A stretch of DNA of 64,000 nt from CAYGHE01 sp964349805 (GTDB lineage Bacteria; Patescibacteriota; Saccharimonadia; Saccharimonadales; Saccharimonadaceae). The translations under genes and the position numbers were made by a program. The stretch is taken from the NCBI GenBank assembly GCA_964349805.1, contig CAYGHE010000002.1, positions 1-64,000 on the forward strand, given 5' to 3'. Each line of letters begins with the position of its first letter. The stretch's first letter is position 1. The notes beneath the pieces were generated by a model. The model saw nothing but the letters and a program-made list of their open reading frames with translations. It was not told where the DNA came from and did no database searches. Below are positions 49,218 to 58,170 of the stretch, one piece after another.

Positions 49218-50423
49218 TTATCGGTTGTCGACAAATGTATGGGCTTTACCACCCATACCGGCTCGACCAGTTCGTCCGATACGATGTATATAATCTTCGT
49301 AAGTTTGTGGAGTATCAAAGTTGATTACGTGTGATACGTTAGGGATATCCAAACCGCGAGCCGCTACATCGGTTGCGACCATTACTCTAACGTGTTCGTC
49401 CTTGAACTGCTTGAGTGCTCGTTGGCGTTGCGACTGGTTTTTGTTACCGTGGATTGCTACCGATGGAATACCGCTGTTGCCTAAGTGATCGCTTAATCGT
49501 TGTACGCCAAATTTAGTCTCACCAAATACCAAAACCTTGTCATAATCTTCACTGCGCAACATCTCCGTCAAAAGATCTATCTTGTGTGATTTGTCACGCG
49601 ATTCAATAATTGTTTGTTCTATATGTTCGTTGGTTTCACTAGTTCTAACTGATACCGTAACTGGATCTTTTAGAAAATCATTAACCAACCTTTGTATCTC
49701 GGGGCTCGTCGTAGCACTAAAGAATAGCGTTTGACGGTCAGGGTTAGTATGTCCGACGATAGTACGAATATCTGGCAAGAATCCCATGTCAAGCATACGA
49801 TCAGCTTCATCAAGGACTAGGGTGTTGACATTATCCAGTTGTAATATATGACGATTGATTAGATCTTTTAATCGTCCTGGGGTACCCACAATAAAGTGAG
49901 GACGACGTTTTATATCGCGAATCTGTCTGTCTATATTGACTCCCCCGACAATCAGAGCAGAGTAAAGATTAAGTCCTTTACTAAACTCTCTGAATTGTTC
50001 GTCAATTTGTTGAGCTAGCTCGCGGGTTGGCGCGACTATCAAGACGCTTGGTCGCATCGATACGCCGATCTGGCGTTCAATAATCGGCAGCAAGAAAGCA
50101 GCCGTTTTACCGGTACCAGTGTTCGCTATTCCGATAACGTCTTTGCCGTCGAGAATATAAGGAATCGCCTGATCTTGAACGGCAGTCGTAGCTTCATATC
50201 CCTTTTTGGATATATTGTAGTGAAGTTGTGAGCTAAAGTTAAAATCTGAGAATTTGTGTGTCGAGACATACTGAACCTCATCGGCTTTAGCGATAGCTTG
50301 GTTAATGAATTTGCTCGGATGGATATACTTCTTGGTTGGCCCTTTGTTGAGGCGCCTCGCTCCATTGTAACTGGGGCGATAGCCGCCAGAAGAACGTCCA
50401 GTCCGTCTTTGTTGATACGCCAT
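49218..50423 (-). CDS. DEAD-box ATP-dependent RNA helicase
   Basis: Unwinds RNA in ribosome assembly or decay, 401 aa. A basic N-terminal tail (1-50) is followed by motif Q, motif I (IANTGTGKTAAFLLP), motif II DEAD (VLDEADRMLDMGFLPD), SAT (FFSATTSPE) and motif VI HRIGRTGRAGMGG. The protein ends about 12 residues after motif VI with no C-terminal extension, which is short for the family. I looked for a frameshift and saw no continuation. A TATAAT at 50482-50487 gives a leader of about 51 bases. Confidence 0.93.
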   Translation of the reverse strand: MAYQQRRTGRSSGGYRPSYNGARRLNKGPTKKYIHPSKFINQAIAKADEVQYVSTHKFSDFNFSSQLHYNISKKGYEATTAVQDQAIPYILDGKDVIGIANTGTGKTAAFLLPIIERQIGVSMRPSVLIVAPTRELAQQIDEQFREFSKGLNLYSALIVGGVNIDRQIRDIKRRPHFIVGTPGRLKDLINRHILQLDNVNTLVLDEADRMLDMGFLPDIRTIVGHTNPDRQTLFFSATTSPEIQRLVNDFLKDPVTVSVRTSETNEHIEQTIIESRDKSHKIDLLTEMLRSEDYDKVLVFGETKFGVQRLSDHLGNSGIPSVAIHGNKNQSQRQRALKQFKDEHVRVMVATDVAARGLDIPNVSHVINFDTPQTYEDYIHRIGRTGRAGMGGKAHTFVDNR

Positions 50424-50597
50424 AAAAAAATAAACCTTTCTAGTTAGTGTTAATTAAATAGCTGTTGCAGTCAGGGTCATTATTATAAAGACCTTAGGAG
50501 GAACAGCGAGAAGAGGTTTCGGTTTTATCGAAATTAACTCGACATTCATCGAATGCAATACTTTAATAATAGCACAGTCTTTAAATTTTTGCAAGCA
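50424..50597. other. Intergenic region before the DEAD-box gene
   Basis: 174 bases between uvrB and the helicase. It holds TATAAT (minus strand, 50482-50487), a short TTTCG/CGAAA stem near 50517-50535 and an AT-rich end. No small ORF with a start and SD was seen. It may be a cold-shock-type leader, which is a guess. Confidence 0.4.
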
Positions 50598-52565
50598 CTA
50601 CAGCTTAGAATTTATATCCGCAATGAGATCTCTAAGTTCGGCAGCCTTTTCAAACTCCAAATTCGCGCTGGCAAGTTCCATTTGGGATGTCAGTTCTTTT
50701 ATCAGGTTCGGATATTCGTCTTTTGGAATTTTCTTTAGATTCAGTTTGTCTTTTTTGCCTTCTTTCTTGGGAACAATGGCACGTAGACCTTCATTAATGT
50801 TCTTAGCGATAGATATAGGAGTAATGCCGTGTTTTTCGTTATAAGCTTGCTGGATAGAACGGCGACGATTAGTTTCGCTAATAGCCTGCTTCATAGACTC
50901 GGTCATTACATCGGCATACATAAAGACTTTACCTTCAGCGTGGCGAGCAGCGCGCCCTATGGTCTGAATTAGCGAATTAGCACTCCTCAAGAAACCTTCC
51001 TTGTCGGCGTCCATAATAGCCACCATACTAACTTCTGGTAAATCAAGGCCCTCTCGTAGCAAGTTAATACCAACTAACACATCATAGATCCCAGTACGCA
51101 AATCTTTTAATATGTCGCTTCTCTCTAGAGTGTCAACATCACTGTGTATGTAAGCTGTTTTAATTTCGAGCTCTTGCAAGTAAGTCGATAGGTCTTCGGC
51201 CATGCGTTTGGTTAAAGTAGTTACCAGCACACGCTGACCCTTGCTGACTCTATCGTTAATCTCGGCCACCAAATCATCTATCTGACCTTTGGTTGGGCGA
51301 ATGATAATCTCTGGATCAACTAGGCCAGTGGGACGAATAACCTGCTCGACTGGTGGAGGGCTTTGGGATAATTCATATTCGCTAGGTGTGGCCGAAACGT
51401 AAATCGCTTGGTTCACATGACGGTCAAATTCCTCGAATTTTAAAGGTCGATTGTCTAGGGCACTCGGTAAGCGAAACCCATGTTCTACCAAGACTTCTTT
51501 TCTAGCTCGGTCCCCCCGATACATTCCTCTTATTTGAGGCAAGGTCATATGGCTCTCGTCTATAAACAGCAAAAAATCTTCGGGGAAATAGTCGACTAGT
51601 GTGGCTGGTTGTTCGCCCGGCTCGCGATTAGTTAGATAGCGACTATAGTTCTCGATACCTTTGACGAATCCAGTTTGCTCTAGCATTTCTATGTCGTATT
51701 TAGTGCGCTGCGATAAGCGCTGAGCCTCTAATAATTTACCTTGTTTTTCGAACTGATTAATTCGTTCTTCGAATTCTTTTTTAATACCTATCAGGGCATG
51801 TTCTAGTTTTTCTTTTGGAGTTACGAAGTGACTGCTTGGAAATACTGTTATCTCTTCGGGCTCTGCTATAATTTCGCCTGTCAAAGGGTTGACTTTAGTC
51901 AAACGCTCAACCGTATCCGCAAAGAATTCTATTCTATAAGCAGTGTCGCCACCAGCAGGAAAAACGTCCACTACATCGCCACGCACCCTAAATGTCCCTC
52001 TCTCGAAAGCCACGTCGTTGCGTTGATATTGAATATCTCTGAGCAAGCGCAACAGTTTATCACGGTCTCGTTTTTGGCCTCTTTTTACGGCAACCGACAT
52101 ATCGGCATAATCTTCCGGCGAACCGATGCCGTAAATACAGCTCACACTAGCTACGATAATCACGTCGCGACGAGTTAATAGCGCAGTAGTTGCGGCGTGT
52201 CGCAAGCGGTCAATCTCGTCGTTGATTTTGCTGTCTTTTTCAATATAAGTGTCGCTGCTTGGAACGTACGCTTCTGGTTGGTAGTAATCAAAATAACTTA
52301 CGAAATAATGAACGGCGTTTTTTGGGAAAAACATTCTAAATTCACTGTATAGTTGAGCCGCCAGCGTCTTGTTGTGAGCCATAACCAAAGTTGGTACTTG
52401 GCGATTCGCGATAATGTTCGCCATCGTGAATGTCTTGCCACTTCCAGTTACGCCTAAGAGTGTTTGGTCCCTTTGATCAGCCTCTAGACCGCTAATAAGT
52501 TTGCGAATAGCATCAGGTTGATCGCCCGTAGGCTGGTACTCACTTTGTAACTTAAATCGAGCCAT
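50598..52565 (-). CDS. uvrB: UvrABC excinuclease subunit B
   Basis: Damage-verification helicase of nucleotide-excision repair, 655 aa, full length. Walker A GVTGSGKTFTMAN is at about 39-51, the beta-hairpin region YYQPEAYVPSSDTYIEKDS near 94 and QTIGRAARHAEG near 538. The C-terminal UVR motif (ASANLEFEKAAELRD) binds UvrC. The ATG at 52565 follows TGT-TATAAT by exactly six bases, so a leaderless message is predicted. uvrA and uvrC are not in the window. Confidence 0.98.
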   Translation of the reverse strand: MARFKLQSEYQPTGDQPDAIRKLISGLEADQRDQTLLGVTGSGKTFTMANIIANRQVPTLVMAHNKTLAAQLYSEFRMFFPKNAVHYFVSYFDYYQPEAYVPSSDTYIEKDSKINDEIDRLRHAATTALLTRRDVIIVASVSCIYGIGSPEDYADMSVAVKRGQKRDRDKLLRLLRDIQYQRNDVAFERGTFRVRGDVVDVFPAGGDTAYRIEFFADTVERLTKVNPLTGEIIAEPEEITVFPSSHFVTPKEKLEHALIGIKKEFEERINQFEKQGKLLEAQRLSQRTKYDIEMLEQTGFVKGIENYSRYLTNREPGEQPATLVDYFPEDFLLFIDESHMTLPQIRGMYRGDRARKEVLVEHGFRLPSALDNRPLKFEEFDRHVNQAIYVSATPSEYELSQSPPPVEQVIRPTGLVDPEIIIRPTKGQIDDLVAEINDRVSKGQRVLVTTLTKRMAEDLSTYLQELEIKTAYIHSDVDTLERSDILKDLRTGIYDVLVGINLLREGLDLPEVSMVAIMDADKEGFLRSANSLIQTIGRAARHAEGKVFMYADVMTESMKQAISETNRRRSIQQAYNEKHGITPISIAKNINEGLRAIVPKKEGKKDKLNLKKIPKDEYPNLIKELTSQMELASANLEFEKAAELRDLIADINSKL

Positions 52566-52571
52566 CTAATA

Positions 52572-52580
52572 ATTATAACA
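52572..52580 (-). promoter_or_regulatory. Extended -10 box of uvrB, leaderless
   Basis: TGTTATAAT on the minus strand, consensus -10 with TGn extension. Predicted +1 is 52565, the A of the ATG. No -35 is evident. Confidence 0.6.
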
Positions 52581-52662
52581 GGGGGCGGAAAGAATTTTTA
52601 ATTCGTAATTTATAATTTTTAATAGAATGCCCCAGCTACCAGTTCCCAATCCCTAACCCCTT

Positions 52663-52729
52663 ACTTTTACGGGTCCTGCCTTCGCCGTACGGCGAACGGT
52701 CCGCCCCGCCTCACGTCACCCGTAAAAGT
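52663..52729. repeat. GC-rich cruciform element in the LOG-uvrB spacer
   Basis: A 12-bp perfect inverted repeat (ACTTTTACGGGT at 52663-52674, ACCCGTAAAAGT at 52718-52729) encloses a perfect 16-bp palindrome TTCGCCGTACGGCGAA (52681-52696). It is much richer in GC than its surroundings. No ORF runs through it. Confidence 0.8.
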
Positions 52730-52763
52730 GATTTGTCTTGATTTGAATCTATGTTTGTCAAGG

Positions 52764-52884
52764 CTTTTACTAGCGCATGGCTTTCTGAAGGCTTGCGGAG
52801 CGACCGAAAGGGAGCGGAGGCCGAACGCCACGGGATGTTTACACCCGTAGAGTGACCTAAAGAAAGCTATGAGCTAGTAAGAAG
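52764..52884. repeat. Long-stem structured element (ncRNA or MITE-like)
   Basis: Arms of 23-24 bases (52764-52786 and 52861-52884) pair almost perfectly, with one G/A mismatch, one G-T pair and one bulge. The 74-base interior holds a GACC-GAAA-GGGA stem-loop with possible tandem G-A pairs near 52799-52814 and an ACGGG/CCCGT hairpin (52830-52848). It could be a structured RNA or a small non-autonomous mobile element. It does not match RNase P RNA, SRP RNA or tmRNA cores that I know. Confidence 0.65.
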
Positions 52885-52901
52885 CTGTTTTGAATAGTAA
52901 A

Positions 52902-53510
52902 TTAGCCGCGTTTAACGCCGCGACCTTTGGCGTGATCGTCGGTTCCATCGTGGACAAAGTCATCGTATTTTTCGTCTAGGACTTCTATAATTTTATCGAC
53001 TAGCCGAACAGGGTCGGTATCATAAATAACATCTTTTGCGCCAGGCGTTTCAATTTTTTCAAGCAACGTTGGCACATAATCCGCTAAACCACCGCTACCA
53101 AGTAACACTCCGCACACCTTTCGGCTTTCTAGCGCCGTTGATAATTCATGCAAGCTCCCCATTCGCCCGCCTATAGTAATAACGGCGTCACTGCTGCGAA
53201 TTAAATGCACGTCACGCCCGACATAAGCCATCCCAGTAAAGTTGATGTAATCAAATTCAACAGTTGGCAGTTTATAGACAGTTACGTGCTCGCGAAACGA
53301 GCTGGCTGGTGAAAAGCCTACCGATACGCCTTTGCGATCTTTGACGCTGAAAGCGCCTTGGGCGGCATACCATGGTAATCCGACAGTTGCGCCAGTCGTT
53401 AGCGTTTTGCCCGCTTTGGCGATCGCCTTACCTAAATCATAAGCCAGTTGGTGTGAAGTCTGTACGGTTGGGCCGGATGCTGCTCCGGAAACGCAAATTT
53501 GATATCTCAT
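52902..53510 (-). CDS. LOG-family (Rossmann-like) protein
   Basis: 202 aa. A lysine-decarboxylase-like/LOG fold: an N-terminal ICVSGAASG loop, a central TTGATVGLPWYAA and a GGRMGSLHELSTAL segment that corresponds to the PGGxGTxxE nucleotide-binding motif, with its Glu kept. LOG proteins release cytokinin-type bases or cleave nucleotide 5'-monophosphates; many bacterial members have unknown substrates. The Asp/His/Lys-rich tail is unusual. It is the last gene of the sugar-phosphate cluster, 12 bases after the PfkB kinase. Confidence 0.8.
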   Translation of the reverse strand: MRYQICVSGAASGPTVQTSHQLAYDLGKAIAKAGKTLTTGATVGLPWYAAQGAFSVKDRKGVSVGFSPASSFREHVTVYKLPTVEFDYINFTGMAYVGRDVHLIRSSDAVITIGGRMGSLHELSTALESRKVCGVLLGSGGLADYVPTLLEKIETPGAKDVIYDTDPVRLVDKIIEVLDEKYDDFVHDGTDDHAKGRGVKRG

Positions 53511-53522
53511 ATTCGTTAAAGC

Positions 53523-54494
53523 CTAGAAAGGCTTCTCCTTAATTGGCATTGAGTGCAGTTTGGTTCCTTTTTGCAAAATCGCAGTTTTGGCCCCAATTTT
53601 AGTAACAACCGATGTTGAATTGGCACTGGCAAAGATAATAGAATCTTTCAGGGAAGCACCCTGCGCCCATTGGCTCAAGAACCCTGATCCAAAAGCATCT
53701 CCGGCCCCGGTTCTATCTATGACCGGCACATCTTCGTACATGCCGGCGCGTATGATTGTTTTGCCATCACTAGCAATAACTCCGTTCGGGCCGTCGCTAA
53801 TAATCGCCACAGGCACATAATTAACTAGTCGACGAATTAACTCTTCCAAGCTATCACCGTCAACAATTTGGCTCGCTTCTTGTCGGTTGACCGATAATAC
53901 GTTGACATCTTCTAACAAGCCCTTTAATTTTGCCGTGTGCTTTAGTTCGCCTTTCCCAGGATTAAAAAAGATTTTTTTATCTAGACTTTTAGCTTGCGTA
54001 AAGACTTTATCAAGAACATCCATGCTTCCCGCCATGCTGGTGATATAAAGCCAGTCAGCGTCATTGTCGTCTAAGTCAAAATTACGAGCTTCGTAATGCG
54101 TTGAAGCTCCTCGATACGTAAGTATGGTGCGCTCGCCAGATGGTGCTAATAAAAGTACTGAGTATCCTGTATTGTACCTGTCCGAATAAGTAACATGAGC
54201 AGTGTCAACACCTTCTTTGTCTAGGTCATTTATAACCGCAATCCCGGCTGGGTCGTGACTAATAGTCCCCATAAATTGAGCGTGTAGGCCTTGGCGCGCA
54301 AAAGTCACAGCAGCATTAGTAGCCCCACCGCCAGTCGTAAAGTTGATTTGGTTAACATCGGCTTTCTCGCCCATTTCAAGTTTCATGAAAACCTCATGCG
54401 CAGCTTTATCGGTTACGGGTTTTAGCTCATCGCTATGGCTTAGAAAAACATCCTGAACAGCAGCACCGATTGAAAGAATTTTAACGGCGCTCAC
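53523..54494 (-). CDS. PfkB-family carbohydrate kinase
   Basis: Ribokinase/fructokinase-type kinase, 323 aa, GTG start inside the aldolase stop (GTGA). The Gly-rich FTTGGGATNAAVTFARQG is near residue 50 and the catalytic DRTGAGDAFGSGFL near 257, with the catalytic Asp. Substrate could be ribose, fructose, tagatose-6-phosphate or a nucleoside. Its fusion by overlap to a class II aldolase suggests it makes or uses a ketose phosphate, possibly acting as a phosphofructokinase; this is inference. Confidence 0.88.
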   Translation of the reverse strand: MSAVKILSIGAAVQDVFLSHSDELKPVTDKAAHEVFMKLEMGEKADVNQINFTTGGGATNAAVTFARQGLHAQFMGTISHDPAGIAVINDLDKEGVDTAHVTYSDRYNTGYSVLLLAPSGERTILTYRGASTHYEARNFDLDDNDADWLYITSMAGSMDVLDKVFTQAKSLDKKIFFNPGKGELKHTAKLKGLLEDVNVLSVNRQEASQIVDGDSLEELIRRLVNYVPVAIISDGPNGVIASDGKTIIRAGMYEDVPVIDRTGAGDAFGSGFLSQWAQGASLKDSIIFASANSTSVVTKIGAKTAILQKGTKLHSMPIKEKPF

Positions 54495-55408
54495 GTCACC
54501 GCCTTTCCACTACTGTTAAACGCAGCTATCTTTTCTTCCACTACATCCTGAACTGCTTTATAGACAGCCGGCATAAGTTTGACAACCGCATACTCGTCCG
54601 GATTTTCGGCCAAAACTTTTTCTAGGTTTTTTCTGAACGCATACCGTATATCGCTATTGATATTAATTTTACTGACACCAATTTTGGCGGCCTCTTCAAA
54701 ATAGTGCAAAGGTGTGCCACTACCGCCATGAAGGCTGATTTGCACTCTTGAGTCAAGTGCTTCGCGAATTTTCTGGAGTAACTCCAAATCAAGCTCTTTG
54801 GGTACTGGATACTTACCATGTAGGTTACCGATGGCAGCCGCGAAGGTATCTATACCAGTGGCCTCGGCAAAGGCTTTAGCACCATCGGGTGTTGAAAAGG
54901 TTTTCTTAATTTCTTCATAGTCAATAGCTTCGGTGTGCACGTTCGATGAACCGCCAAAATAATGAGGTTCACTTTCTATCAGGGCACCTGTAAAGGAGGC
55001 GTATTCTACGACTTCTTTAGTCCTAGCTACAATATCTTCGTCACTGGCATCATGATTGGCCTGGGATATGTCGATATGTATGAATTCATAGCCAGCATCA
55101 ATAGCTCGCTTGCAATCTTCAACCGTGGGGCTATGATCGAGGTTGATATACATTTCGATACCATATTCGCTTTTGTAGTTATCAACCAAATCACGCAAGT
55201 TTTCTAATCCGACAGCCTTGACTTCTCCGTCACTAACTTCAACTAGTACTGGGGAATTCAGTTTTTGAGCAGCCCGAGCCACAGCAATGAGTGTTTCTTG
55301 GTTGTCAATGTTAAACGCTCCAACAGCAAAGTGCTGACTACGCGTCCGCTGCATAAGATGTCGCGCTCGCGTAGTGTTTGTGCGAATTTCTCTGATAGTC
55401 AGTCCCAT
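54491..55408 (-). CDS. Class II fructose-bisphosphate (or tagatose-bisphosphate) aldolase
   Basis: Zinc aldolase interconverting ketose-1,6-bisphosphate with DHAP and glyceraldehyde-3-phosphate. 305 aa from the ATG at 55408; an upstream start adds 18 atypical residues. NLDHSPTVEDCKRAIDAGY carries the Asp/His, SLHGGSGTP and NINSDIRYAF are canonical. The middle Zn-His region reads ESEPHYFGGSSNVH and differs from the usual GGxEDG. AGGGGG about 12 bases upstream is a possible SD. Confidence 0.88.
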   Translation of the reverse strand: MGLTIREIRTNTTRARHLMQRTRSQHFAVGAFNIDNQETLIAVARAAQKLNSPVLVEVSDGEVKAVGLENLRDLVDNYKSEYGIEMYINLDHSPTVEDCKRAIDAGYEFIHIDISQANHDASDEDIVARTKEVVEYASFTGALIESEPHYFGGSSNVHTEAIDYEEIKKTFSTPDGAKAFAEATGIDTFAAAIGNLHGKYPVPKELDLELLQKIREALDSRVQISLHGGSGTPLHYFEEAAKIGVSKININSDIRYAFRKNLEKVLAENPDEYAVVKLMPAVYKAVQDVVEEKIAAFNSSGKAVT

Positions 55409-55671
55409 TTTAAGTGTCAGCCCCCTAATTTCTGTCTTGTTACTTGAATAATAGTATAACACTTATGGTTGGCAGTGAACAATTTCTAATCTCTAATTCT
55501 TAATTAATTTTTAATTCACAGTTTATAAGTATTTTACATTTAACAATTCGCTGTTTTCATTTACTTATCAACTTTCATTTCTCATTCAATCCCCAGATCC
55601 CAGCTACCAGCCCCTAATCCCTGCTTACGGGGTCTGGGGCAGGACCCGCACAGATAAAGATTACCTTTATA
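55409..55671. other. AT-rich and GC-rich intergenic spacer with repeat words
   Basis: 263 bases between tktC and the aldolase. An AT-rich run (TTTTTAATTC, TTTATAA words, about 55480-55560) precedes a block with CCCAGCTACCAG, AATCCCT and GGCAGGACCCGC (about 55590-55650). The same words occur in the spacer at 52597-52680. A GGGTC/GACCC hairpin lies near 55630-55648. I see no ORF or clear promoter. Confidence 0.5.
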
Positions 55672-56667
55672 CTACTGATGATATCGCGGGGTTGTATCTA
55701 TAAATTCTTTGATAGCCTGGACCATTTTCGGACCAGTTAAATTGAAGTATTCTAGAAGTTCACTGGGCGAGCCAGATTCACCGAAACGATCTTGCATGCC
55801 AATCCTTTTTATAGGCGTTGGTAGTTTGTCGCTTAACAGTTCGGCGATTACTCCGCCTAAGCCTCCAGCGATTTGAGCTTCTTCGGCTGTGACGACTCGG
55901 CCGGTCTTTCTGGCGCTATTTATAATAGTTTCGTCGTCGATTGGTTTTATAGTCGGCACATGCACTACCTCGGCGTTAATTCCTTGTTCAGTTAAGATAT
56001 TAGCTGCTGCTAGCAGTTGATAGCTCATGATACCTGTGCCAATCAACGAGACATCATGTCCTTCGCGCAGTACGTAGGCCTTGCCTATTTCAAAAGGCGA
56101 CTCAACCGTGCTAAAAACGGGTGTTTTCTCGCGCCCCAAACGAATATAGGTCGGTAGGTTGTTTTTAGCGGCGGCAATAGTCGCTTTTTCAGCTTCAACA
56201 CTATCACCAGGAACGATTACAACCATATTTGGCATGACGCGCATTAAAGCGATGTCTTCTAACATTTGATGAGTTGCCCCGTCTGGTCCAACCGTCACTC
56301 CCGCATGCGAGCCTATAATCTTGACGGGCTGATTGTTAAGGGCGATAGTTGTTCGAATTTGCTCCCAGTTGCGACCGGGGTTAAAAGCCGCGTAACTACT
56401 AGCAAAAGGTATTTTACCAGCAGCTGCTAGACCGCTAGCTACAGTGACCAGATTTTGTTCAGCTATACCAACCTGAATAAAGCGTTCCGGAAAAGCCTCT
56501 TTAAACACATGCACATGAGTGCTTTCGGTCAGATCGGCGCAAAGAGCGACTATTGACTCGTCGGCTTCGCCGGCGCTTTTTAATCCTCGACCAAAACCAG
56601 CTCGAATAGGCTCTAATTTAGGTGAGTCAGAAAAAACTTGCTCGTCAATCGAATAATACTCACTCAT
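55672..56667 (-). CDS. Transketolase, C-terminal subunit
   Basis: Pyrimidine-binding and C-terminal domains of a split transketolase, 331 aa from the ATG at 56667 (MSEYYSIDEQ). FIQVGIAEQNLVTVASGLA carries the catalytic Glu for thiamine diphosphate activation, followed by FASSYAAFNPGR and SHAGVTVGPDGATHQ. It overlaps the N-terminal subunit gene by 8 bases, so the two are made together and form one enzyme. Confidence 0.95.
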   Translation of the reverse strand: MSEYYSIDEQVFSDSPKLEPIRAGFGRGLKSAGEADESIVALCADLTESTHVHVFKEAFPERFIQVGIAEQNLVTVASGLAAAGKIPFASSYAAFNPGRNWEQIRTTIALNNQPVKIIGSHAGVTVGPDGATHQMLEDIALMRVMPNMVVIVPGDSVEAEKATIAAAKNNLPTYIRLGREKTPVFSTVESPFEIGKAYVLREGHDVSLIGTGIMSYQLLAAANILTEQGINAEVVHVPTIKPIDDETIINSARKTGRVVTAEEAQIAGGLGGVIAELLSDKLPTPIKRIGMQDRFGESGSPSELLEYFNLTGPKMVQAIKEFIDTTPRYHQ

Positions 56668-57523
56668 GGGCCTGTCCTTCGTGGGTAATTTTACCATCCA
56701 GGGTCTTCAACTTAGAGAGAGCTTCTCTTGCCTGCTCGCTGTTTGGCGGTATTCCGTGCCAATGATAATCGTATTCCATAAAGTCAACGCCTTCGCCCGG
56801 GATGGTATGGGCAATTATTACACTGGGGCGATTAGTTATAGCTCGCGCCATACCAACAGCATCAATAACACTCTCTATATTATGTCCGTCAATCTCTTGG
56901 ACATGCCAACCGAACGACTCCCATTTATCTGCTAAATCTTCTAATGGCATAACGTCTTCCGTGTTACCATCTATCTGGATGTTGTTCCTGTCTATAAAAA
57001 CTATCAATTGCGACAACCTATACTTACTAGCAAACATAGCCGCTTCCCAGATATTACCTTCGTCTAGTTCACCGTCACCGGTTACTACGTATACGAAACG
57101 GTGTTTTTCGTCATCTAGATATTGAAGCGCATAAGCGTATCCAGCACCTTGGCTAAGGCCGCTACCAAGAGGCCCGCTTGTATTTTCAATCCCAGGTAAT
57201 TTTTCTCTTTCCGGGTGTCCTTGTAGTCGGCTACCGAGTTTGCGAAGGGTTAACAATTCTTCTTTGTCGAAATAGCCAGCCTCAGCCATGGCCGCATATT
57301 GAACTGGCACTGTATGGCCGTTACTAAGAAACAATACATCCCTATCCTTCCATTCGGGGTTTTTAGGATCAATATTCATTATATTAAAATATAAGGCCGC
57401 AAGTATATCAGCTAAACCTAGCGGCCCCGCGCTATGTCCGCTGCCAGCGGCTTCGAGCATCTTGATAATACTTTGACGTATTTCGTTAGCTTTACGCTCA
57501 AGTTGTGTAATAGTTAGCTGCAT
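56660..57523 (-). CDS. Transketolase, N-terminal subunit
   Basis: ThDP-pyrophosphate-binding half of a split transketolase, 287 aa. The ThDP/Mg motif is VTGDGELDEGNIWEAAMFAS near residue 145, with GSGHSAGPLGLADILAALYF near residue 30 and the RHRNN-type FIDRNNIQIDG. It transfers two-carbon units between pentose and hexose phosphates. Split transketolases are common in archaea and several bacterial groups including CPR. Stop is TGA. Confidence 0.95.
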   Translation of the reverse strand: MQLTITQLERKANEIRQSIIKMLEAAGSGHSAGPLGLADILAALYFNIMNIDPKNPEWKDRDVLFLSNGHTVPVQYAAMAEAGYFDKEELLTLRKLGSRLQGHPEREKLPGIENTSGPLGSGLSQGAGYAYALQYLDDEKHRFVYVVTGDGELDEGNIWEAAMFASKYRLSQLIVFIDRNNIQIDGNTEDVMPLEDLADKWESFGWHVQEIDGHNIESVIDAVGMARAITNRPSVIIAHTIPGEGVDFMEYDYHWHGIPPNSEQAREALSKLKTLDGKITHEGQAHE

Positions 57524-57525
57524 AA

Positions 57526-58170
57526 CTATATCACTCCCTGTTTGTTAATTTCTTGAACTAGGGCGTTATAAGTTTTGACAGGATCGTCGGCCTTAGCTAA
57601 CGCGCCACCAGTATTCAGGACGTCTACACCGCCCTGGGCCAACGTGAAGGCGTTTTCTAAGCTTACTCCTCCATCCCAACCTATCTCAATCTCTGGTTTG
57701 ATAGCCCTGATTAATCTAGCTTTTTCAAGTTGCATCAATCTAGCTGTACCACCGTAATGACCTAAGTCTCCGCTGAAAATCATGGCGTGGTCAGCTACCT
57801 TGATAGCCTCAATAATAGTATGTGGTACTGTGGGGCGTAAAACAGCAACCCCGGCCTTGATACCTGCTTGTTTGATTTGATTTATAATCGCCACCAAATT
57901 ATCAGCTGTCTCGGCATGAAAAATAATCAGATTCGGTTTTAGGGAAATTAATTTTTCTACATAATCTGTAGGGTTTTTGACCATAGCGTGGATATCAATA
58001 GCCCATTCTCGCGGCCACCACAACTGGTTCACGTCAACCAAAGCTATTGGCGCAAATTCTCCGTCGCTAATATCAATATGTACACGTTCGGCAAAAGATT
58101 GCAGTCTTTCAATTGCCTCCTTGTAAGCCTCGGGCGTCTCAACGGTTATACACGGAGCAATGACGCTCAT
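57526..58170 (-). CDS. rpe: Ribulose-phosphate 3-epimerase family protein
   Basis: TIM-barrel epimerase interconverting ribulose-5-P and xylulose-5-P, 214 aa. The metal-site residues are retained: H-x-D in VHIDISDGEF (about 31-35), His in IDIHAMVKNP (about 60) and Asp in IGWDGGVSLEN (about 170). The N-terminal Ser of the usual APSIL reads APCIT, and the MTVNPGFGGQ flexible loop is replaced by FSGDLGHYGG. It is therefore a divergent Rpe; context with rpiB and transketolase supports the assignment. Confidence 0.82.
   Translation of the reverse strand: MSVIAPCITVETPEAYKEAIERLQSFAERVHIDISDGEFAPIALVDVNQLWWPREWAIDIHAMVKNPTDYVEKLISLKPNLIIFHAETADNLVAIINQIKQAGIKAGVAVLRPTVPHTIIEAIKVADHAMIFSGDLGHYGGTARLMQLEKARLIRAIKPEIEIGWDGGVSLENAFTLAQGGVDVLNTGGALAKADDPVKTYNALVQEINKQGVI

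Noticed and set aside
49218..50423. DEAD-box helicase truncated by a frameshift
   Set aside because: All helicase motifs through VI are present and the DNA after the stop does not continue the family in another frame; it runs into the gatC promoter region.
52764..52884. RNase P RNA, SRP RNA, tmRNA or 6S RNA
   Set aside because: None of the conserved core sequences of these RNAs is present on either strand; it is kept as an unidentified element.
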